In this document: in pieces, positions 1 through 5,432 of the stretch
Numbering within the stretch: position 1 is the first letter of the stretch
How the letters are laid out: each line of letters opens with the position of its first letter
Source: Planctomycetota bacterium
Lineage (GTDB): Bacteria; Planctomycetota; UBA8108
Direction of reading: 5' to 3'
Assembly: GCA_016928605.1 (NCBI GenBank)
Contig: JAFGKN010000256.1
Location: 1-7,485 of the forward strand
DNA: 7,485 bases
Notes under the pieces: generated by a model
The model's input: the letters and a program-made list of their open reading frames with translations, nothing else
The model's database searches: none
What the model was told of the DNA's origin: nothing
Position numbers and translations under genes: made by a program

Positions 1-74
1 AGCCGGATGCAGTAGTCCTGCACGTCCGGATCTGTGAGGGGGGGCGGGGAGCAATCCCCGTCCCCTACCTCGAT
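1..74 (+). ncRNA. Group II intron 3' end (domains V and VI), truncated by window edge
   Basis: Bases 1-31 fold as a domain V hairpin. AGCCGGA (1-7) pairs with the arm at 25-31, TGCAG (8-12) pairs with CTGCA (18-22), and C23-G24 form the typical two-base bulge on the 3' arm. The AGC catalytic triad would be bases 1-3. Domain VI follows at 38-69. CGGGGA (45-50) pairs with TCCCCG (55-60) around a GCAA tetraloop. The lower G-run pairs with C62-C65 and C68-C69, leaving T66-A67 unpaired. A67 fits the branch-point adenosine, and the element would end seven bases later at ...GAT (74), matching the AY end of group II introns. Oddities are a G2/A30 mismatch where G-U is expected and a TAGTC loop in place of GNRA. 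The domains that fold first and any intron-encoded reverse transcriptase would lie off the left edge. The domain order, bulge, branch A and end distance are seen directly; assignment to the family rests on remembered consensus, without a covariance search. Confidence 0.7.
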
Positions 75-78
75 CATC

Positions 79-246
79 CGCATCGGCATCGGGAGCGGGA
101 GCGGGAGCGGGAGAGGCCTTGGCCTCGGTCTCTGCCTCCGTCTCTGCCACCGCCACGGCCACCGCCACCGCCAAGGCCACGGCCACAGCCACGGCCACGG
201 CCACGGCCACCGTCACTGCCACCGCCACGGCCACCGCCACTGCCAC
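79..246. repeat. Degenerate hexanucleotide array, 28 units
   Basis: Starting at 79 the sequence can be cut into 28 successive hexamers with no insertion or deletion. The units drift along the array: CGCATC and GGCATC first, then three GGGAGC and one GGGAGA, then GGCCTT, GGCCTC, GGTCTC, TGCCTC and CGTCTC, and finally 17 units of the form NGCCAC with a few changes (GGCCAC, CGCCAC, TGCCAC, AGCCAC, CGCCAA, CGTCAC). CATC at 75-78 also fits the register, so the array reaches the predicted intron end at 74. No reading frame on the + strand has a stop here; frames read as Gly-Ser then His-Gly/His-Arg, or as Ala-Thr repeats. These translations are most likely meaningless. The array fills most of the 75-303 gap before the FHA gene. 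Confidence 0.9.
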
Positions 247-288
247 GGCCCGCCTCGGAAGCGATCTGGCCATCCAGCCCCTCGGCGC

Positions 289-294
289 TATGAT
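289..294 (+). promoter_or_regulatory. Possible -10 element for the FHA gene
   Basis: TATGAT matches five of six bases of the sigma-70 -10 consensus in a G+C-rich stretch, ten bases before the ATG at 304. The best -35 candidate at 17-bp spacing (CTGGCC, 266-271) is poor. If it is real, transcription would begin at or next to the start codon and give a leaderless mRNA, which would fit the absence of a Shine-Dalgarno sequence before 304. This is a single short match and may be chance. Confidence 0.22.
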
Positions 295-303
295 GGGCGC
301 GGT

Positions 304-1992
304 ATGCCCCTCTTTATCTGTCGTCACAGCGAGAAGGGAGTCCGCTGGGCGGTCGAGATCGGCGATGACGTCGATCCCATCCTGATCGGCCGATCCCGCG
401 AGGCCCAGCTCTGCATCCCCGATGTCAGCGTCTCGAAGCGCCACGCGCGGATCGAGAAGCGCGCGGGCGGGCGGCACCGCTTTCGCGACCTCAAGAGCCG
501 CAACGGAACGAGGGTGAACGAGTTCCTCCTCGAGGAGGGACCTCTCGAGGATGGCGACGAGCTGAAGGTGGGGAAGATCGCCATCCGCTTCTTCCGGGAG
601 CGGCCGGCAGCGGTCGACGCCCTGGAGATCGCGGCGCCCGAGGCCGCGGAGCGGCTGCTGCGCCTCTTCGAGGAGCCGAGCGAGGGTCGCGAGGCCTCGG
701 AGCCTCCCGCGCCCGAGCCCTCCGCGGGACGAGATCCGGTGGATGCGAGCCTGATGGCGGAGACGATCGTCGCGGACCATCCGGTCGTGGAGAGGCCGCC
801 GGAGGATTCCCTCGAAGCGGGCGGGCGAGACGCGTCTCAGCCGCCTCGCGAGGAGCGGCCAGCAGCCTCGCGGCCAGGGCTCTGGCCCGAGCGGCCGCCC
901 GCAGTGGGAGCGAAGCGCCGGGGCCGCCTCCTCCTGGAGGACGACACGCCGCTCGCCGATGTCCTCTCGGAGGCCGAGCGCGACCTCGCCCGCCGCCTCT
1001 CGCGCCGGCCTCTCGCTCCGCCGCCCTCCCGGCCAGGGGTGGGCAGCCCGGCGGTTCTCGTCATCGCCGGCGCGGTCCTGATCGCCCTCGGCTTCGCCCT
1101 GGGCTGGCTCGTGCGCGGCTGGGTGCCGGCAGGCTCGCCGCCCGAGCCCTCTCGCCCCTCGGGGGGAGCGGCCCCCGGAGCGCCCTCCGCCGCGTCATCG
1201 GCTCCGTCCGGGAGCGCGCCCGGCGCCGCGGCGGCCCTGGAGGGAGCGGCCGAGGATTCTTCCAGCAACGCCGCGGCTCCCGCCGCCTGGTGGACCCTGC
1301 TGGAGGGATCGCCCGCGGATCTGAGCGACCCGGAGAGTTCCCGCCGCGCTCTCTACCGCCTCTGTCTCGACCTGCTCGGCCGGCCGCCGGTCCGCGACGA
1401 GCTCCGCCGCTGGCTTCCGCTGCCGCACGAGGAACGATGGCGCCAGGTGTCGCAGGCGGCGCGCGACGGCGAGGCCGGCGGAAGGGATCCTCTTCCCACC
1501 GGCGCCGCCGAGGTCTTCGAGCGCATCTTCGGCCGCGCTCCTCTTCCCGGCGAGGTGGAGCGCCTCGTCGCGGTCGCCGCCGTGCGCGGCGTCGAGCCGG
1601 GGCAGGCGATCGCCTCGAGTCAGCTCTACGCCAGCTCGCGGCTCGTCCGGGCGCGCGGGCGCAACCGGTGGGCGCGCTCCCTCTGGGTGGACGTCCTCGA
1701 CCGCATCCCCGACGAGAAGAACGTGGAAACCCTCCTCGGCGCGCTCGAGCAGACCGGCGATGAGCGGGAGCTCGTGCGCGTGCTGGTCTACTCCGCGCAC
1801 GCGAAGGTCGGCCCGCAGGATGCGGACCTGGCGCTGGCGGAGTGGATCCGCGAGACGTTCGCGCGATTCCTCCTCCGCTTCCCGACCCAGGCGGAAGAGA
1901 GGCAGGCGCTCGAGGAGATCCAGCGGTCGCCGGAGGGGTGGCGCGACGTGGTCCAGTCCCTCGCGCTCAGGCCGGACTACTCGCAGTACTGA
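304..1992 (+). CDS. FHA-domain single-pass membrane protein with four DUF4214/DUF1549-like C-terminal units
   Basis: This 562-aa protein starts with an FHA domain (about residues 5-97). It shows the expected landmarks: GR at 29-30, SKRH at 44-47, NGT at 67-69, and the closing DGDELKVG strand at 83-90. FHA domains bind phosphothreonine peptides, so a Ser/Thr kinase partner is likely, but none is in the window. Residues 98-240 are an acidic, proline-rich linker ending in an Arg-rich stretch. A membrane helix spans about 249-271, followed by an Ala/Pro/Ser/Gly-rich linker to about 330. The positive charges before the helix put the FHA domain in the cytoplasm and the C-terminus outside. The C-terminus has four similar units (about 350-386, 404-445, 460-500, 518-562) with an aromatic-leading helix, an L-x-R-x-P turn and a second helix. 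The pattern recalls DUF4214 or the ends of planctomycete DUF1549/DUF1553 proteins. ATG 304 was chosen because the FHA fold begins at once and everything upstream in frame is intron and hexamer repeat. No clear ribosome-binding site precedes it. Confidence 0.85.
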   Translation: MPLFICRHSEKGVRWAVEIGDDVDPILIGRSREAQLCIPDVSVSKRHARIEKRAGGRHRFRDLKSRNGTRVNEFLLEEGPLEDGDELKVGKIAIRFFRERPAAVDALEIAAPEAAERLLRLFEEPSEGREASEPPAPEPSAGRDPVDASLMAETIVADHPVVERPPEDSLEAGGRDASQPPREERPAASRPGLWPERPPAVGAKRRGRLLLEDDTPLADVLSEAERDLARRLSRRPLAPPPSRPGVGSPAVLVIAGAVLIALGFALGWLVRGWVPAGSPPEPSRPSGGAAPGAPSAASSAPSGSAPGAAAALEGAAEDSSSNAAAPAAWWTLLEGSPADLSDPESSRRALYRLCLDLLGRPPVRDELRRWLPLPHEERWRQVSQAARDGEAGGRDPLPTGAAEVFERIFGRAPLPGEVERLVAVAAVRGVEPGQAIASSQLYASSRLVRARGRNRWARSLWVDVLDRIPDEKNVETLLGALEQTGDERELVRVLVYSAHAKVGPQDADLALAEWIRETFARFLLRFPTQAEERQALEEIQRSPEGWRDVVQSLALRPDYSQY

Positions 1993-2025
1993 GACCGGCT
2001 GCGGGGCTGAAGGGGCTTTCCCGGA

Positions 2026-2091
2026 TTTCCAACCTCGATCCAACAGGTTTCCAACATCTCCGGGGTAGGCTTCCAGCATGGCATGTGGCAT
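2026..2091 (+). promoter_or_regulatory. Three 22-bp phased TTTCCAAC-like repeats upstream of the HEAT gene
   Basis: TTTCCAAC occurs at 2026-2033 and again at 2048-2055, and CTTCCAGC lies at 2070-2077. The start-to-start spacing is exactly 22 bp both times, about two helical turns, so the motifs face the same side of the DNA. The first two units also share TC at unit positions 10-11 and AGG at their ends. They lie in the 143-bp gap (1993-2135) between the FHA and HEAT genes, 59-110 bp before the HEAT start. This arrangement fits direct-repeat operator sites of a response regulator or another activator, possibly the regulator encoded at the end of this operon. That binding is inference. No clear sigma-70 promoter was found in the gap. 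Confidence 0.45.
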
Positions 2092-2093
2092 GT
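2080..2093 (+). repeat. Tandem GGCATGT x2
   Basis: The heptamer GGCATGT is directly repeated (2080-2086 and 2087-2093), preceded by a related AGCATG. It overlaps the third phased motif and lies about 43 bp before the HEAT start codon. It may be part of the same control region or a small slippage repeat. Confidence 0.6.
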
Positions 2094-2122
2094 GGGGAGA
2101 TCGCCAGCAGGCCTCGAACCAG

Positions 2123-2129
2123 AAGGAGG
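2123..2129 (+). promoter_or_regulatory. Ribosome-binding site fixing the HEAT start at 2136
   Basis: AAGGAGG is a full Shine-Dalgarno match six bases before ATG 2136. It decides the start: the frame is open far upstream, into the end of the FHA gene, but only this ATG has both a strong site and a signal peptide directly after it. Confidence 0.9.
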
Positions 2130-2135
2130 CGGATC

Positions 2136-5100
2136 ATGAACCGGTCGCTCGCAGGACTCGCACTCGTCGCGGTGTTGATCGTCGGTGGGGGGCTGACGGC
2201 CCAGGACGCGGCGGAGCCGGCGGAAAAGGCCGCCGAGGAGGCGGCAGGGAAGATCGTCGAGACCGGTGCCGACCGGCTGATGAAAGCCGAGCTGCTCGAG
2301 GTCTCGAGCGGCGAGCTGGAGAAGGCGATGGAGATCTACTCCGCCATCGCCGCCGAAGAAGACGCTTCCGCCGAGGTCCGCGCGCGGGCGAAGCTCTACC
2401 TCGGACGCTGCCTGCGCAAGCGAGGCGAGCTGGAGCGCGCCAAGAAGGTCCTCGCGGAGGTCGTCGAGTCCTTCCCGGACCAGACGGACGTGGTCCGTAG
2501 GGCGCGCGGCTATCTGAAGGAGCTCGAGAGCGGAAAGGCCGAGAACCCGCGCTTCGACTGGATCGGAGACCTGCAGCGCAATCCCGAGATCCAGGCGCGG
2601 ATCTTCGACTGGATCATGGACCTCGTCGACCCGGGCGAGGGCCAGACCAGCGACAAGGCGCGCATCGCGGGCCGCCAGCTCCTCGCGATCGGCACGGTGG
2701 CGCTGCCGATGCTCGAGCAGGCCGCGGGCTCATCGCGCGATCCTGCCCACCGCCGCCGCGTGGCGCTGATCCTCATCCACCTGGGCCGCCACGAGTACCT
2801 CGACGCGGCCCTGCCGCCGGCGCACGACTACTGGGACCGGTACGAGCCGCTGCTGGAGAGCCTCGTCGAGAGCGTCCTCTCGGCCACGCAGGCCGAGAGG
2901 GACCGGCTGCGGAAGGCGCTCGAGGCGCAGCCGGAGGCGGGCAAGACCGGCGGCATCCGCGACCTGCTGCTCGTCGCCGCGGGGGAGAGGAGCGATCTCG
3001 CCGCGCGGCTCGCGCGGTTCGAGGGGCGCTCGGTCGGCGGGGGAATCCAGACACTTCCCCGATACTACGGCCGCGAGGAGATCGTCGAGCAGCTCGCCTC
3101 GGAGGAGACCGGCCAGGCGGCGCTGGCGGCGCGGATCCTCGACCCGGCGGCGCGCGAGAACACTCCCTACGAGTACCTGCGGCTGCTCGAGGAGAGGGCG
3201 CCGGAGCGGCTCGCCGCCGACCACTACCTCGCCTGCGCGACGAACCTCGCCCGCCGTGGTGGCAACATGATGGATCTCATCCCCGAGCTGGAGAAACGCG
3301 GCGCGCTGGCGCGGCTCCTCGAGAGCCCCGAGAGGGAGGCGATCCTCCTCCTGATTCCCCGCATCTTCGATGCTCTCTACGTGAGGCCGAACCGGATGTC
3401 GAGCGCGCCGGCCGAGTGGGCCGTGCTGCTGCGGGCCGCGGGGGAGCTCGCCGCCGGCCCATTGCCTGTCGAGCCCCGCCCCGTTCCCCCTCGACGCCCT
3501 TCGGGTAACGAGCTTGTCGCCATGGCGCGGGAAGCCCGCCGCCAGCTGCTCTCGCTGGCCCAGGTCAACGACGGCGCGATCGGCGAGTGCCTGGTCTATC
3601 TTCGCTCGGAACGCTTCGGTGTCGACGATCTGCCGGTCGGTGAATTCACGCCGTCGGCCGCCTACGCGGAGGCGATGGCGACGCTCCTCGAGTGCGAGAA
3701 TCCCGCCGCGATCATCCTCGCCCTCGAGTCGCTCTCGAATGCCCCCGCGGGCGTCGGGCCCGAGGTGGTCGATGAGCTCGAGAAGCTGGTCCTCGATCCG
3801 CCCGACCTCCACCTGCACGAGCTCGCGATCCACGCTCTTCTGCGCCGCTTCACGACGCGGCCGGAGACGGGGCCCGAGGTGGCGCGCATCCTGCTCGCGG
3901 ACTACGCCCAGCGCGCCGGGAAGGACGTGCCGGAGGAGTACTTCACGTCGCCGCTGGCCGGCTTCACGCAGGTGGGGCAGATCCAGAGGGCCTACACCTT
4001 TCATCTCGTGGAGCAGGATTCCGGTCTAGGCCGCGAGATCCAGATCTTGGCTACACCGGGGGCCAAGCGCGTCGGTCCGCGGCCGAAGATCAGCAGCTTG
4101 CGCTTCTACTCGAGCGGCGAGCCTTCCCCCGAGTCGTGGGTCTTCCCGCTCGCCGGGCAGGCAGCGCTCACCGAGATCCATCCCTTCCTGCTACCGGCGG
4201 CGCGGCTCGATTTCCTCGATCGCGATCCGCACAGCCTCTACGGCTGGATCTACATCCAGCTCGACAGGCGGGTCCACGTGGAACGGTTGGTGCGCGACCT
4301 CGCGGGCGACCGGATCACTGACCGAGCTGTCGTGATCCGCGGCCTCGAGATCCTCCGACGCCGGGAGCGTGAGGTGCAGGATCTCCTCGAGCGCGACATG
4401 CTCCGACCCGAGCTCCTGGATCTTATGAAGAGCGTCGCCCTCGACTCGAGCGGCGAGATCTCCGTAGAGCTGCGCTTCTTCGCCGTGGAGCTTTTCCAGT
4501 GGAGAGGCTCCGCCACCTGGTTCGACTGGCCGGAGCTCCTCAACGGGGACGATCCCCTGGCGGGGAGGCTCGCGGATCTGGTCGGCGGAATCGTTCAGTA
4601 CGAGGCCTACAAGGACGACGAAGACGTCGCCCATGGTGAACTGTTGGGCTCGTCCTTCTCCTCCGAGCAGCGCCGCGCGATCTTCCGCGCGGCGCTCGAG
4701 AGCTCCTCGGTCGAGTGCCGAGAGGTCGCCTACGGCTGCGTGGACGCCTACGTCGAGGATCCCGCCGAGCGGCTCGAGATCTACCGGAAGGGGGCCCGGG
4801 ATCCGGAAGTCCAGCGATCGCTCTTTCTCCATCTCATGGATCGAGGCGCGAAGAAGGAGTACGCCGAGATCCTGGCCCTCACGGTCCGGTGGGGGAACTG
4901 GTTTTTCCCCCAGACTCAATCGATCCGAACGCCACAGATTGTCATCAAAGCTATCGACAAGTGGCCCAGCGAATCGCGCGCCTTGCTCGCCGAGGTGGCC
5001 GCGGAGAGCGTGAACGCGCAGTGGCGCTGGTTGTTCCTGACGGACGACGACCTCTTCTCGTCACTCGAGGATCCGTTTCCCATCCTCGAGAAGCTCATCC

Positions 5101-5432
5101 AGGATGTTGACGACGACGTCCGGAACAGGGCGGTTGATCGCCTCCTGGGGAGCCGCAGCGTGAAGGCGGTGCCGCTGCTCTCGAGGCTCGCCGATCAGAG
5201 CCAGGACGCACAGGTGAGGGCCAATATCGCTCGGTGCCTCGCCAACATCGATACCCAGGAATCTCTGGCTCCTCTGGCCCGGCTGGCGGAGGACGAGAAT
5301 ACCGAGGTCCGAAACCTCGCGATCCAGAGCCTAGAAACGGTCCGGGCGCGCCTCGAGGCTCGCGAGCGGTGGGATGGAGTCATCGAAAAGTTCCGCGCCA
5401 AGGAGAAGGAGGAGACACCGGACGCGCCATGA
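2136..5432 (+). CDS. Exported TPR/HEAT-repeat alpha-solenoid protein
   Basis: This 1098-aa protein opens with a clear signal peptide: Asn-Arg at 2-3, a hydrophobic core at about 5-20, and a likely cut after LTA (20-22), with no lipobox cysteine. A soluble periplasmic or secreted protein is therefore expected. Residues 25-55 are Ala/Glu-rich. A TPR-like helical pair lies at about 60-115, with Gly59-Glu60-Leu61, Tyr68, Gly90 and Gly97 in TPR-like positions. The rest is mostly amphipathic helices, with a Pro-rich break near 442-456 and a less helical stretch at about 620-675. The end carries three clear HEAT repeats at about 978-1070, each with the D-x-x-V-R-x-x-A pattern (DDDVRNRA at 992-999, DAQVRANIA at 1024-1032, NTEVRNLA at 1055-1062), then a charged tail. 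HEAT and TPR folds are binding scaffolds; no catalytic motif was seen. The stop overlaps the next start as ATGA, so its synthesis is probably coupled to the kinase. Function unknown; a sensing or scaffolding role with the kinase is inference. Confidence 0.9.
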   Translation: MNRSLAGLALVAVLIVGGGLTAQDAAEPAEKAAEEAAGKIVETGADRLMKAELLEVSSGELEKAMEIYSAIAAEEDASAEVRARAKLYLGRCLRKRGELERAKKVLAEVVESFPDQTDVVRRARGYLKELESGKAENPRFDWIGDLQRNPEIQARIFDWIMDLVDPGEGQTSDKARIAGRQLLAIGTVALPMLEQAAGSSRDPAHRRRVALILIHLGRHEYLDAALPPAHDYWDRYEPLLESLVESVLSATQAERDRLRKALEAQPEAGKTGGIRDLLLVAAGERSDLAARLARFEGRSVGGGIQTLPRYYGREEIVEQLASEETGQAALAARILDPAARENTPYEYLRLLEERAPERLAADHYLACATNLARRGGNMMDLIPELEKRGALARLLESPEREAILLLIPRIFDALYVRPNRMSSAPAEWAVLLRAAGELAAGPLPVEPRPVPPRRPSGNELVAMAREARRQLLSLAQVNDGAIGECLVYLRSERFGVDDLPVGEFTPSAAYAEAMATLLECENPAAIILALESLSNAPAGVGPEVVDELEKLVLDPPDLHLHELAIHALLRRFTTRPETGPEVARILLADYAQRAGKDVPEEYFTSPLAGFTQVGQIQRAYTFHLVEQDSGLGREIQILATPGAKRVGPRPKISSLRFYSSGEPSPESWVFPLAGQAALTEIHPFLLPAARLDFLDRDPHSLYGWIYIQLDRRVHVERLVRDLAGDRITDRAVVIRGLEILRRREREVQDLLERDMLRPELLDLMKSVALDSSGEISVELRFFAVELFQWRGSATWFDWPELLNGDDPLAGRLADLVGGIVQYEAYKDDEDVAHGELLGSSFSSEQRRAIFRAALESSSVECREVAYGCVDAYVEDPAERLEIYRKGARDPEVQRSLFLHLMDRGAKKEYAEILALTVRWGNWFFPQTQSIRTPQIVIKAIDKWPSESRALLAEVAAESVNAQWRWLFLTDDDLFSSLEDPFPILEKLIQDVDDDVRNRAVDRLLGSRSVKAVPLLSRLADQSQDAQVRANIARCLANIDTQESLAPLARLAEDENTEVRNLAIQSLETVRARLEARERWDGVIEKFRAKEKEETPDAP

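Noticed and set aside
1..77. Minus-strand reading frame starting at ATG 77-75 and running off the left edge (contains TDPDVQDYCIR)
   Set aside because: It lies entirely on the complement of the predicted domain V/VI hairpins, has no ribosome-binding site, and its apparent protein-like look is explained by conserved intron RNA bases.
79..246. CRISPR array or iteron origin
   Set aside because: The units are contiguous 6-bp repeats without spacers and with no associated cas or rep gene.
118..252. His-rich segment as a metal-binding domain of the FHA protein
   Set aside because: The histidines come only from reading CAC within the hexamers; the segment is upstream of the credible start, in frame with intron sequence.
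119..385. Ala-Thr repeat frame (+2) through the hexamer array
   Set aside because: Any frame through a stop-free hexamer array is open. After the repeat it overlaps the well-supported FHA domain in a wrong frame.
1995..2024. Rho-independent terminator after the FHA gene
   Set aside because: The best stem (CGGG 2002-2005 with CCCG 2020-2023) is four pairs with a 14-base loop and no T-run.
2078..2100. Sigma-54 promoter in the TGGCATG repeats
   Set aside because: The TGGCA half is present, but no GC lies at the required 10-base distance after GG, and the TTGC element is missing.
1842..2135. Upstream extension of the HEAT protein frame
   Set aside because: It overlaps the FHA gene's conserved C-terminus out of frame, while ATG 2136 has AAGGAGG six bases upstream and an immediate signal peptide.
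2730..4004. Long minus-strand frames opposite the HEAT gene (and 5744-6874 opposite the kinase)
   Set aside because: They are typical antisense shadows in G+C-rich DNA: biased Arg/Pro/Gly composition, no ribosome-binding site, no recognisable domain, opposite clearly coding genes.
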